From positions 2,666,001 through 2,730,000 of the forward strand of contig JABYQQ010000002.1 of assembly GCA_022605405.1 (NCBI GenBank): a stretch of 64,000 nucleotides of DNA. The letters are read 5' to 3'. The position numbers and the translations under genes are program-made. Of the stretch, positions 11,332 to 23,011 are shown piece after piece. This DNA comes from Earliella scabrosa (Eukaryota > Basidiomycota > Agaricomycetes > Polyporales > Polyporaceae). Below the pieces are notes generated by a model, which searched no databases, was not told the DNA's origin, and worked only from the letters and a program-made list of their open reading frames with translations. The first letter of the stretch is position 1. Each line of letters starts with the position of its first letter.

Positions 11332-13223
11332 TCAGTTCTGCATAGGAGGCACCGGAATTTGGGGAACGAGCAGCTCCTCGACGCGCAACCACAGCAAGAT
11401 CCGGCGTCTGACACGTTCCGGGATCGAACCCACAGCATCACGGGCGTACACGAACCACGATGCGACAAGAGAGGATAACTTCAACCAGATGAGAGGCACC
11501 CATATGGTCAAGACACCTGTCTGATCGCGAATGGACGAGTGAGCGAGCCGATAGCAGATGACAAGGTGGAGACCCTCACGATCCAGTTGAGTGCGTCTCC
11601 CACAACCGTCCAAGGCACGATACTCCATAGCCATAGAGCGATGAGCCCGCAAGCGAGCGCGCTCACGCTATCCACTACAAGCTGAGAATTAGGAGTTGCC
11701 CTTAATGGGAGTATGCGACCGACGAGCTGTAGACTTATGAGAGATGCAACAGAACCATAGATGATTAGTTCTCACCGTACGCAGCCCACGGACTAAGTTG
11801 GAAACCTCATCGCGGAGTGTGGCCTCAGCAGGCCCCGAAACACGTTCTAACGTCATTCCATGAGCTACCGCGGACGTGACGAACGTAGCGGCTCAACTCA
11901 CTGATTCTTGCTCGCCAGATCTTGATGTAGGTCGACTGTCCCTTGTCTGTACTTCCCGTTGCAATGTAGGCGTGATCGCCACGATCAGACACCTTAGGTT
12001 CATAAGCGACAGTACAACGTAGATAACCGCGCAACCTCACTGCTATAGCTGGGATCACGTCGTCTGTTTGGCGTGAGGGTAGGTATCAGCTGTACTGTAC
12101 AAGCACTTACTTCCGTGTCCGAGTACTTGGAAGATGTCGGAAGTCGTTATGTTCCAAACATGCACGTCGCCGGTGGTGGTTCCACAGACCAAGCCGGAAC
12201 TGCCGTTGGTGAAACCTAATTGAACGCTATGGGCGGTCTTGCTAGTCTTCGTGAGCTTGAGGAGGGTCGACTGTCTGGGCCGCTTCCGAAAGTTAGTCAT
12301 CATGTACAGATGTACACCATTGACGACGTTGTATGTCGCCAGAAGACGACCGTCTGGACTAAGTGAACTAGACCCGCTTCACTTTTGTCAGCTCACCAGC
12401 ACGCCCGTAAGCGCATTCATAGACGTACATGGAAGGATACCCCTGAGGGGGCATGATATGCCATACAACGTTCTGGTTGTTGGTATCCCAGCATCTGGAT
12501 GATCGCATGAGCGAGGTGCATGAAGATGGATTGACCATACCGTTACCTGATACCATGCGCTAGGTAGGACGCTACAAGGAGGTCTCCTTCCCCGAGGAAG
12601 TGGATGCCAACAGGACGCAGTCGATCCTCCCTGTCCGGAGCAGAATTCTCCATCAAAGATGGCGCCGGATACATAACTGCCCCTTCATAGAAGTCTAGGG
12701 TATGGTCAGCGGCACTTTACAGGCAAAGAGGGACAAGCTCACTCTGACGGGTTTCCCGAGTAGTATATATGTCCGAGCCCACCCCAACAGCAAGAGAAGA
12801 AGAGTGCTTGTCGTACGCCATACAGTGGATGGTACTCAAAACGCCAAGCTGGATCTCATAGCGTTGAGTATTCTTCTATCCGCCACGTCACGTCGGTCAG
12901 TGAGTTACACTCATAAGGATAACCCTCACCTGGGTGAAGTCGTATAGCTGGAACATGTATCCACTTTCGCACCCAATGATCAGTGTGCCGGAACGACCAG
13001 GATGCCATAGAACGCAATCGACGTTGGACTGGAACAGGACGCGATAAAGAAGTCGTCCCTCCTGAGCATTCCAGATGATGAGGGTTCGATCATCCCCTCC
13101 ACTGGCCAGATGTACGCCATCCGACGAGAATTGAAGGGTGTTGACAGAGTCGCTGTGGCCCTTATCTAGGTGGTGAAACTCAACAAGGGCAGTTTCATAG
13201 GTGGAGGTCGCCATCGCCCACAA
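11332..13223 (-). CDS. WD40-repeat protein with C-terminal membrane segments
   Basis: Ten exons joined by nine short GT..AG introns, all in phase, giving about 470 residues. The ATG at 13223 or the in-frame one three codons later (MATSTYE) starts exon 1, which carries a textbook WD repeat: GHSDSVNTLQFSSDGVHLAS, then LIIWN. Further beta-propeller blades follow (HCMAYDKHSSSLAVG, SLSPDGRLLATY, CGTTTGDVHVWN, and a terminal blade ending YIKIWRA). After the propeller come two hydrophobic segments, ALACGLIALWLW and VLTIWVPLIWLKL, then a basic tail (RVRRRIL). WD40 propellers are protein-binding scaffolds; the tail suggests membrane anchoring, which is inference. The gene is complete with no frameshift, unlike the WD40 gene at 49.6-52 kb. 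Its specific role is unknown. Confidence 0.85.
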
Positions 13224-15360
13224 TATAGTGAAGGAAGAGGTGGGAAGAGAGGATTACTCACAACGGCCTGTCCCAGTCCGCCTCAAGTGCGCGTTCTACA
13301 GCGTGGTGGACACGTTCTGCCAATGATGAGATCTGCAGATAACTCGGCGGTACATTCGAGCCCCGTCTGTTGTGTTGGAGGTGTAGTTGGTTGCAAAGCG
13401 GTGAGTGAATGACCTCAGGTTCAGCGACCAGAACTGGGAGTTACGAATGTGAGGACCAGTGATATAGCAGTAGCAAGGCAGTTGCTAAAGAGTTACACCA
13501 AGCCTATGGTTAGCGCTCGACATCGGCATTTGCGCGCCTATAAACGAAGCGCCGGGAGGGGTGGTTGCTTGGAAGGACCATGACTGAGACTCCCATATGC
13601 ACGCTCTCCGTGTGTCGAAACTTCCATTCATTACTGACTATGCATAGTCGAGACTAGCGACGGATTTTCACACCCAGCAACCTTCCCTGATTATAGTTTG
13701 TACCACATTCTACAGTAAATCGAAGGTGAGAAGCCGGCGTCACAGAGAATCCTCCCTACGGATGTAGCTAAGAATCCGCTGCCTCGACGAGACCTGGAGA
13801 ATGGCAGTGAGGGAGAGCCGTGCTTTGTTTACCACCTCAGTGGACGATTAATCACTGAACGCTGTCTGACAATTAGTCTTCAGATATTGACAGCCAGTGG
13901 AGGAGACGTACGAATGGTGTCAGGTTCGGCAATGCAAATTTGTCGATGGGATCTACATCAACAAATGTGGCACGCGTAGGGGTGATATCACGATGCCTCA
14001 GGGAGTCCGAGTAGAAGGGTGGTCAATCCACACATGTTTGAGTTAGGTGAGCAAAGGCAATTCGATAGTGCTCCCGCCTCTCTCTCGCGCGACTATTGCA
14101 GGGGCGGCATTAGGGTGTCTCTCGGAAGGCTGGTGGGGCGAAGGGAGGAGCTAGAGGCTCGGCGCCAGCGTCCCAGCGTCCCCATATCCGACTGCTGAGG
14201 AAGTCGGGTGTGCGAGATCGGATGTGCGGAAGTCGGGTGTGCGGAAGTCGGGTGTGCGGAAGTCGGGTGCGTGGAAGTCGGGTGTGCGGACCATGTCCCA
14301 TCCAAATCGAGCGATGCGAGCCAGGCTTCGAGACAAGTAATGAACGGAAGGGAAGACGGTGGACTGCGGGGCTGACTAGAAAAGGGGAGGAGCGGGCGCG
14401 GGGATGCAGCGCTAGAAGATGATGGAGGGCGGCGACAGGGCGTGAACATTTAGTCGTACAATCGAGAGCAGCACGCTTGCCTCGATGTTGGGAAACGGAT
14501 TCGTAAGGGATAGATGTGATTGGAGGGATATCCCTATGGTGGTGTACCGAGGGACGTTTCCGGCCGGTAGATGACGCTAGCTTGGCGGTGTTGTTGTTGG
14601 CGGCGTCCGGCCCCTCCCTGCCTCGAGATTGCAGTCGGGAGAACGTCGAGAGATGGGAGAGTGAGACTCACCTTGAGCTTCATGAACGTGGATGCATATC
14701 CTCCTATAGTCCTCTATACAGTCCTGCAGTGCAGGGCACTCTCCTAGGCTCGCCCTCGGCAACGAACAGGTCCACTGCTTCCGGGCGAGGTCGTTTCCGT
14801 CCATTCGAGTTGGTCCAGCAGCTGTCGATACTATAGGTGTCGAGAGTGGCGGTAAGAGGCAGGAGCCGGCAGAGAACAAGGATGGGCACATGCAGAGAAG
14901 CATAAGAGAGAGTAGCTGCAGCAGACCGTGGGCTCGAGCGTGAGTGTGCTGGTTAAAGAGCTGCGAGGTTTGGCATTTGAGGTAATCGAGAGGCCCGCCG
15001 TCGGGTCGCCGAGTTGTTGAGCGTAGCCGGAGGGGCCTGCGCGGCTAGTGGATGGGTAAGCAAGCAAGAAGATGGATATGATCGTTAGAGCAAGTGTGCT
15101 TTGAACATATATGCGAACGGCTGACGTACCAAAGCAATAAATCATGTTGGGGGCAAGGGAGGCCTTGCACAAACTGCGGTGGAGGGAACATGACTGGGAG
15201 GGAGGGAGTTTGGAGAACGAGCACTAAAGTGAAGGGGAGAGATGAAGTGACCTTCAACGTTAAGGAGGGATGCGTAAGAAGCCCATCATAGCCGAAGGAA
15301 TATGATCTCTGTAAAACTATGTGCACAGTGCAGGTACATGAACGTAATCAGCGATGAATC
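13224..15360. other. Gene-poor interval with a minisatellite
   Basis: No supported gene. A minus-strand frame at 14093-14449 is open largely because of a 15-bp tandem repeat. The short frames between 14500 and 15330 show no recognisable motif. Confidence 0.4.
14203..14290. repeat. 15-bp minisatellite, about 5-6 copies
   Basis: Unit close to ggaagtcgggtgtgc, repeated head to tail with single-base variants (one copy has 'gagatcggatgtgc', another 'gcgtg'). On the minus strand in one frame it reads as repeated HPTSA. It lies outside any gene I can support. Confidence 0.85.
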
Positions 15361-16521
15361 CTACAAGTCTGGCTCAAGCTGTTCCTCCTCCTCCTCCTCC
15401 TCCTGCAGTTCAGCTTTCTTCAGCAGGCTGCGATATACGCTATAGGACCCCTTCGTGATCCAGCTGGGCTCTCCGTCCTTCTTGATCCAGAGTTTGCGAT
15501 CTGGATCTGACGGCTGTGTATCCCCAGTCCTCAAAGCCACCCATACCAACCGCTCATCGCAGACCCACATCTTGTATCGTAGCGCCTGATTGTGGTGGAT
15601 GAATATGTCGTCGATGTTGGGCCGAAGGGCAGGGGGCGGGCACCGAATCGAGAACGGGCCACAAGTTCGGTACCAAACAGTGGTCACGCCCATGTTTCTC
15701 CGGCTTTGACGATGCCACTCCCAGGACGCCTCGTCCTCGAATTCGCGGAGCGTCAGATGTGTGGAAGCAACCTTCGACTTCTGACCCGGCTTCCTAGACT
15801 TCACTAGCCGTGGGCGAACATCAGAATATTTTAGAAACATCTCGGAGCGGGGGACGTAGAACATCGTTGCAGAACATGTAGTCGGGGATCGGCTTGATGC
15901 AGGGTGTTCATTCTCCATAGCCGCAGGAGTACGGGGAGAGAGGGGAGAGAGGGGAGACATGACCTCAAGCGCAACGGATTCGGAGGACATGGGCCTCGAA
16001 CCCGTATCGATAGAGGTAGAGACGGAGGGGGAGAGATACTGTTCATTGAACAGATTGTAGTTATTTGCACCGCTCAGGCTCGCGCCGGAGGTGGAAGCCA
16101 GAGTGACCGGCGCTGCTCGATAGAAGTGAACGGCTCCGACTGGGGTAGGACGGGACAGTTGCAGTCGACCTTCGGGAAGGAAGGAGCAGTCTAGAGATGG
16201 GCCGTCGACGCCATGACCATGTGAAGTGGCAGCGTACGAATCGCGAGGAATGCACGAGGGGATGTCGTCACATCCTGTAGATGCTGTACTTCGAGCAAGA
16301 CTGCCGCATGCGAAGGCTTCTAAACAACGCATAGGCCTTAGTGACGCTGCGGGCAACCGGAGAAGAATTATGAGTATAGACACACCGTCGCCGACCGTAT
16401 CTGCCTGCTTTCCCTGCACGCCTGACATCGTGGGTTGTAGATAGGGGGTTGGACTGGAAACTGGATCCATTCCCGCAATGAAGTTAGTTTGAACGCCAGC
16501 GCAGAACCGTTCGGCACTCAC
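15361..16521 (-). CDS. Hypothetical protein with conserved-looking C-terminal domain
   Basis: An open frame of 386 codons ends at 15361. The C-terminal half (roughly residues 200-375) looks like a folded domain rich in Trp and Tyr: DEASWEWHRQSRRN, DIFIHHNQALRYKMWVCDER and GEPSWITKGS. I recall basidiomycete hypothetical proteins with a similar 'IFIHHD...W...PSWVT' pattern and no known function. A run of eight Glu residues near the C-terminus is encoded by a CTC microsatellite (15383-15404). The N-terminal ~130 residues are low complexity and may be intron or 5' UTR, so the true start is uncertain; ATGs at 16521 and 16470 (MDPVSS) are both possible. No membrane segment is evident. Confidence 0.6.
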   Translation of the reverse strand: MSAERFCAGVQTNFIAGMDPVSSPTPYLQPTMSGVQGKQADTVGDGVSILIILLRLPAASLRPMRCLEAFACGSLARSTASTGCDDIPSCIPRDSYAATSHGHGVDGPSLDCSFLPEGRLQLSRPTPVGAVHFYRAAPVTLASTSGASLSGANNYNLFNEQYLSPSVSTSIDTGSRPMSSESVALEVMSPLSPLSPRTPAAMENEHPASSRSPTTCSATMFYVPRSEMFLKYSDVRPRLVKSRKPGQKSKVASTHLTLREFEDEASWEWHRQSRRNMGVTTVWYRTCGPFSIRCPPPALRPNIDDIFIHHNQALRYKMWVCDERLVWVALRTGDTQPSDPDRKLWIKKDGEPSWITKGSYSVYRSLLKKAELQEEEEEEEQLEPDL

Positions 16522-17096
16522 CAGCTTCTCGACCTCTCAAACCAATAGAGAAACCCCTCACAGCCGGGGTTTGAACCATTGACATTTCCTGCAGGACACG
16601 ATCACGAGTTTGAGGACAGGTGGCAGGACAGTGAGGAATATTGAAAGGCTGAACACGTACCTCGAGCATTCAAGAGATTGGGAGTGCCTCTAGCACAGCG
16701 CTGTAGGAGCAGGTTCTCGATGCAGTAGCTTCAAAGCTCAACAGCTATAGCGGCGATAGTGCCAGTGTCGTGGGGGTACAGTGGGGTGGGCAGATCCTGG
16801 GCACATCTCAACTTCCCATCAAGAACTCTCGCCCACGTGACTGAGATCTATACTGGGCGAGCCGCGAAATCACATCTGCAAGTTCACCGTCGCCCTGTGC
16901 AAGCACGATCCCTTCCAGGACGGTGTTGAACACGACCCTTGGGCTTACCAGGACTTCGTCCCCGTCTACGCCGCACAGAATGCTCCCGCTCGTCTGACCT
17001 GCGGAGATACATGCGCGCTCGAATGACTGATGACTGGCAACAGATCACAGACATCGTTCATCACAACAACTATTACGACAACGGGTGGTGCTGAAA
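16522..17096. other. Intergenic, nothing recognised
   Basis: Lies between the 15.4-16.5 kb gene and the stop of the next minus-strand gene. No conserved motif, repeat or RNA structure was seen. Confidence 0.4.
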
Positions 17097-18225
17097 CTAC
17101 ACACTACCTTTCCAGAAGTCCAACGCCGGCTCCACGTACTGTCTCATCCCTTTCACCTTCAACCCCTGCTGCTCCGTGACATCGAAATGGGTCTGGAAGA
17201 TGGTCAACGCGACCAGGTACTGACCATCTGGTGCGGGGTTGTCCCCGACTACCAACCTCCACTCGTCCAGTCCTTCCTCGAGAGCTTCCTGGAGTTCCGC
17301 GAGTCGGCTCAGAATGGAGACGAGGGCAGTAGCCCCGTGCATAAGCGGCGTGAGTTCCAGGCACACGTCATCGTCAACGGCATCCAGCCCGTGGCAACGA
17401 CGTCGAAAATCGCCCTCGTCGAGCTCCTGGAGCTTCCCGTAGAGGCTCGAGACCATGGAGACCGCTGACTGCACCTCTTGCTGGATTCGCGCGACCGAAC
17501 TGGCAGTGGCACCCGAGGACAGTCTGACGATCCTGTCGAACCGGATGAAGTCCCGCCCATCGACGAGTCGACGAGTCACGTCGAGCTGATGCATCGCGGC
17601 CATGGCAGCCAGGACAGTGCTGTCGACAAATGCAATCCTGGCTACGGGTCAGCGTTATTGCAATGTCAGATCAGCGTTGCGCTTACCGCATAACGCCCAA
17701 TTCCAGATGGACGAGAACTGAGTAGAGCGCGTGGATGGTCGATCGAGCCACTTGACCAATCTCCGTCAGGAATTGAACGTCCCCGAAACTCCCGCGCTCG
17801 CGTACTCCGTCCTGGAAGGGGGTGGTGTGGTCGTCAAAAACCACAGCGAGGTCTGCAGCGCGGCCGATGCAGTAGATAATGGCTAGGTGGTTGGGCGTTG
17901 GTGCGAGGCGTATGAGCTCATCGTGGTAAAAGCGTTGGGCAATGGTGAGGTCTTCAAGCGTGATCTCGATAGCGGACGCGCCATCGCCACTCGAGATGCA
18001 CGCAAATGGGAGAATCGCAGCGAAGGGGAGGAGACAGAATGACGCCACGCCAACAGCCCTAAGAGAGTCTAGGATTTCATGGACGTGAGGGTGGCCAGCA
18101 AGTTCGACCGGGAAGCTTGCAACATATACGTTGAAGATGCAAAAGGGAGCGATAATCAAGAACAAAGGGACGGCGTAGAGGGCGACCACAATCGCGATGA
18201 CCCCAAACATCAATTGCCGTCTCAT
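17097..18225 (-). CDS. Two-exon membrane protein, hypothetical
   Basis: Exon 1 runs 18225-17687 and exon 2 runs 17637-17097. The 49-nt intron (17686-17638, GTAAGC...CCAG) restores phase exactly and gives a 359-residue protein. The N-terminus has a strong hydrophobic helix (VIAIVVALYAVPLFLIIAPF, about residues 9-28), and a second one covers about residues 56-77 (VGVASFCLLPFAAILPF). The rest is soluble with amphipathic, partly coiled-coil helices (e.g. RIQQEVQSAVSMVSSLYGKL). It resembles Agaricomycete-specific membrane proteins with a long cytosolic helical part, but I cannot name a family. The start is the only in-frame Met before the first helix. No disruption is seen. Confidence 0.8.
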
Positions 18226-19352
18226 GACAGTGCTGAAGTTGAGAATACGAGGCTGATCAGTTGAAGTCTAACAGCAAGGACAGCGGCACAAGTACCTGGT
18301 GGTGAGGGAAGGCAGGGAATGAGAGAGAGAGCAGTGTGGCGCGAGGCAGGCGCCTTTAGCGACTTTATACTGTGGTCGTGTGCAATCCGCGTGGCAAATG
18401 AACGAGCGCAAGCTTGTGATTAGTGCGAGCATGTCAGCAGCACTAGAGTCACCCCTCACCTGCGAGGACCAGCACTTCGCATGACATTTTGATGCCTACC
18501 TAACTAGTGCCATACGAACACGCTGCGAATACTACTTGACACAAGCTGATAACGTGAAACTAAGCAACGCTGAGACGCGCGCAGGTTGGCGGGAAGACTT
18601 TGTCGATTGCATGTTACGCACAGTCCATATGTTCTACGTCTGGCGGGGTTTATGCTAGATGGACGCAGGACTCAGCACAGAACCTAAGTCCGACACGTAC
18701 ACATATCTAAGTCGCATGCCTCACCCATGTATACATCAGACTCGTTCTCGATCCTCGATAATGTCCTAGAGAAGCCTGTCTGAGGAGGCGGAGTATAAGC
18801 GAGTTGGCCGTCGCGCGACGTGGCGCTCAGCTCGTCCAGAAAGTCGTGCCCAGCTGCATGATTCTGTCAGTACACGTACAATCTGAGCACTAGTGTTGCA
18901 CTGACATTGCTCTTGACACATCCGAGACACATGAGAAGGTTTGCGCTAGCAGAGGACCTGAACGTTGTCGTCACTGAGCAACGGTGAGGGTGCGTACCTG
19001 GCGGAGGCCGAGGCGGCTTACGTGATCAAGAGCGCGAGACTACTTAATGTGGGCAACCACATTGGCACGAGGCTATCATACTTCTAACCAAGAGCGACGA
19101 ATGCATCTGGCTTAACGGCGAAAGGAGCGTGATATTTGTGATAGGTATGAGAAGGAGTGTGCGACATGAGTATAGAAGCTGTCACATGAACTGGATGAGG
19201 GAACGTATGTCGCATGCAATGCGTGATCAAATAGACAGAGTGAAACGACAGTGGGCAGCGAGATGCGGGAAGCGGATCGAAGAAGGAAGCGATGAAGATA
19301 ACATTGTAATAGTTTGAGCGGAAACGGTGAGAGGATGACCAGGGGGACGAGG
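18226..19352. other. Intergenic, nothing recognised
   Basis: Holds the upstream region of the membrane-protein gene and the downstream region of orphan gene B. Only short frames on both strands; no repeat or RNA gene was seen. Confidence 0.4.
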
Positions 19353-21622
19353 CTAGTGAGAGCTGCGTGGTGAGAACTGCGCTTCCAGTTCAGGGGAGTG
19401 GGTGAAGGAGTACGTCTCGTCCTGCCTCGCCCCGAGACGTTCCACCTGATCATCGGACAACGTATCCAACCAAGCCTCGTTGTATGCGTTGTACGGCAAG
19501 CCCCGCACGGGAGGACCATAGGATACTTGACCAGTCGCGAATCGGCGGGGGATGTCGTCCGAAAGAGCCAGGTGGCGGGAGCGGTAAAGATAGTCGAAGA
19601 TCCTGAGCCACGCAGTCAAGGCAGGGTGCCTCCAGCGCTTCGGCAGGATACGGTAACTGACTTCGCCGTCTGGCTGATGGTCAGACTCGTCTGAGCTCAT
19701 CCCCTGCGGACCGAGTCGGTGCAACATCGGAATGTGTTTCAACAGCCCCGGAACGACAGCGGCTACGGTGAGGCGTCGAACCCATAGCTAAGGCAATGTA
19801 ATTGACCATGAGAGACTGACCAGTAAAAGAGACGTAACGACACTGACCGCGCGCTGACGATCCGCTCTATCCGAGGCACGTCGACGGCTCTGCATTGCGT
19901 GGATACCATCTGCTGATGTCTTGTATTGGGTGCCAAGATACTTCAGGTGCCCGCGGAAGAGTTTCCGGACGGTGCTCTCGTCAGCATCTGGGTTGACGCT
20001 AGTGTAGTATTGAACGAAGACGTCGACGACGGACATGTTCCAAGCGGTGTCGGGGCTGCCCACGAGGTCGGGTCGAAAGTCTGTTACGGTGCACGCGGGC
20101 CCTCTCTTCGGGTCGTAGGTGATAACGTCGATGTCGCTCGCCAAGCGCTCCTTGGCGAAGCCTTCACCCGCTGAGCTTCGTCCCATCAAGGCTCTGGTGA
20201 CTTGCCGAATCTGAGCCTGCAGTAGCATGATCCCGAGAGGGACACTGCGTCAGCATAGAATTGCCGGGTGTGAGTAATCGACATACCGACAACTGCTCCT
20301 CCAGAGGCGCACGACCTGAGCCCTCCGAGACGCCGACTCCCTTGATCTGGTCGTCGCCTTTCGCGATAGCCTCCACGATGATGCGGGATGGTTCGGCGTC
20401 GGGGTTCTCGGGGCTAGCAGATGCTGAGCGACTCGTCGCAGCTGCGTCAGATTGCTTGCGGAAGCCTCGAGCCTGCATTGTCGAGAAGAACCGGGTTTGG
20501 TCGGAAACCAGAGTGACAAGGCGTCCCACGTTGTCGTTGAGCTGTCGGAGGGAGATCTGGATATCAGCCAATTGTCCTTGCGTCACCACCGGCTAGCAAC
20601 GCAGTCGTTAGGCTGAATCAATCATTGGGTAAACAGGCTTACCGTCCCAGTCGTCTGTTCGGTAGAGATGTATTTACTCGAGGGTTGCTTCGCTGGGTTT
20701 GCATCTGCTGCGACTCCGAGTGCGATGGAGCTACAGGATCGCTCTTGTTCGCCGGCGCTCTCGACCTCAGATGGCGGGGCTGGCGCGCGAGCCTTGCCCT
20801 TATCATGGGTCAGAAACCCGAGAGACACGACGTGGCTTGTGTTGGAGTCCTGAGCCACAGGAGACAGGGGCGAGTCGAGAGCCGTGTCGACCGGCGCCGA
20901 CGATCTGCGAAGTGTCCCCATAGCCATCGCCCCGACATCCTCGTTATCTGCGTCATCACCCCCGAACTCTTCGGTCGTCCCATGATGGCAGAGCGGTGAC
21001 GACACTCGACCAGTACGGTGACGGCGGCTCGTGATAGAAGCGACGCGTTGGGACGACGTGGCGCGGGCTCGAGCGGTGTGTACGCCAACTCCGGAAGCCC
21101 TCGACACGGTGTTGCGGGGAACGCTGTCGCAGAGGGTTGGGGTGTGCGGTGGCTCGTCGATCGCATTCCTCTGCCGCTTGAAACGCGTCGGGAGATATTG
21201 GCCTTGCGTGTCGTGATCGTCCTCAGCGTCCCCGTCGTCACAAGGTTCACTGAGCTTTCTCTTGGTGATGGTAACCCTTGGGTGCGATTAGCGTGGGCGA
21301 AAGTGTAGGCGCTGAAGGCAGCCGTTTGACCCGTACCTGGAAGTCTGGTATTGGTGCAATTGATTGTATAACGGAGTGGATACGTCTACGGCTGAGTACA
21401 GAAGCGTTGGCCACGATCGTCTGTGCAGAGAAAGCAGGTCATACCTGAATCCAACGCAGCTGGAGACGGCGTCATAGCTCGTTGAGCGACTGACGGTGTG
21501 ACGGGAACAAGTTGCTTGTAGTGGGATGATTTGGCTGTCCATGTTCGAGCGCGAAATATCAGCAATGGGCCCTTGCCTAGCTGCCTAGTTGCCCAGTACG
21601 AGAGACTCACTAGTTCGGTCAT
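19353..21622 (-). CDS. Orphan gene B, paralogue of gene A
   Basis: Minus-strand gene with at least five exons. Introns at 20642-20593 (50 nt), 20286-20217 (70 nt) and 19847-19789 (59 nt) are GT..AG and keep phase. Order of parts: a Ser/Pro-rich N-terminal region with basic patches (TKRKLSEP, RFKRQRN), acidic stretches, a heptad-like segment (LADIQISLRQLNDNVGRL), a block MGRSSAGEG...CTVTDFRPDL with a following HLKYL, and a last block LGPQGMSSDES ending SPELEAQF. The last three parts match gene A in order and intron position, without A's Pro/Gln repeat. Basic patches plus acidic regions suggest a nuclear protein; this is inference. The start is uncertain: ATG 21622 is open, but exon 1 joins are ambiguous. 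It lies about 4 kb from the stop of the transposase gene on the same strand, so it could be an accessory gene of that element, which is unproven. Confidence 0.7.
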
Positions 21623-23011
21623 CCATGTCGTCGCGGGACTGATACGACGGATTATGCGGCGGCGGGAGTGCTCGAACGTGATGAGGGGTTGTGTGTAGCG
21701 GGTGCTCCCAGCGCGATGTGGAACCGGGATGGAGAAGCAGCCGGGGGGAGTGTGGGGGCGACGGCTGCGATTATGAAGACCTCTCCAGACCTGAAGGCTG
21801 AGGGTGCAGCTCTATCCTCGGCCATGAGGTAGATCGGCATGAGCGACCATTGCACGCGTTCTCGGTGTGTACCACGACAAGTCTCTGGTTCCGGAATGTG
21901 TGCCGTGCACACGGGGAACACGTTCCAAGAGCTGTCTATGTTCTGGGTTCGGTTGCAGGAAACATGGAAGCTGCGCGGCGTGTTTGATCGATGATTGATG
22001 CACGTCGCTCCCGTCGCTCCCGACGTTCCCCACAGTGGCGCTGTGTTAGATGATTGGTATATCCTGCGTTCTTCGCTGAGGTTCGTCGCGTCGGCCCCGG
22101 CTTCATCGGTATACATACGTAGTCATCGCGAGATTCAAATCGCCCTCTCCATAGCCACAACGGCAACATGCCCTTGCATGGCGTGGGAAGTTGTTGCACA
22201 GCCGGCGTCATCTGTCATGCAAAGTCGATGAGTACGATGCAGCCTGTGTGTACCTGCAACTCAGCGATGCACTCACGACCCGCTATCATCCCATCGACAC
22301 GTCATCTGAGCAGCCAAAATGAAATCAGTGACGAGGGAGACAAAGCGACACGGGGTCCAAGACCCACCTAGACCCGTGCGACTGTTCACGTTCTCCGTCG
22401 ACGTGCCGATCTTGACGATACGGCAAGTTCGTTGCGGTCCTCGCGAGAAATTGCCCTGCAGAACATTGCCGCAGCTGAGAATGGGAGATGAGCAACGTCC
22501 GGCCGTGTGGAATCTGGCGGTGCCGAAAAGTGATGCACCTTGAACCCATAGGTTGACGGATCCGGCGTTTGTCGGACTCGGGCGTGACGCGGAGAGCGCT
22601 CGAGACCAAGCCTTGGATACGAGAACGGACTCGGTACGATAGTACTTTCGGAAGGGGTTCATTAATGCATTACGAAGGTCATGCGTGGTCGCGGTTCGCG
22701 TCGAGATCCAATGGGGCGGGGCTCCTTTCGTTTCCCCTTGGGACGATGAGGAACACTGCCTAAGGGACGGTCGTGTGCTAAGGCCTTCAGCCCGACTTCC
22801 ATCCCGAACGAGAATAGATCGCGCTTCCCTCAAACTTGAGCTCCATTCAGAGGACCACTAGGTCTCTAGACAGGCGCGTTCTCTGCTAGGAGACTCCACA
22901 TCCACCTCGCGGATGAGGGATGGCAACTTGGATGCGCATAGTCGTCTGTGAACCATTGCCGTCATCGCGTGTTGCCATTCGCCAGGGTATTGAGAGCTAC
23001 CGAAAGATCCC
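21623..23011. other. Open frames of unclear status
   Basis: Minus frames at 21652-22116 and 22273-22833 are open, with no family motif and no splice chain I could establish. They may be decayed coding sequence downstream of the 23-kb frame. Confidence 0.3.

Noticed and set aside
11400..11440. tRNA B-box-like sequence (GGGTTCGATCCC on the minus strand)
   Set aside because: It lies inside an in-phase coding exon of the WD40 gene (AVGSIPERV), with no A box, acceptor stem or anticodon arm around it.
14093..14449. Minus-strand 118-codon frame
   Set aside because: Its length comes from the 15-bp minisatellite and low-complexity flanks; there is no conserved motif or splice support.
17085..17468. 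Plus-strand frame antisense to the membrane-protein gene
   Set aside because: The minus-strand two-exon model is in phase, has membrane helices and explains the region; the plus frame is its shadow.
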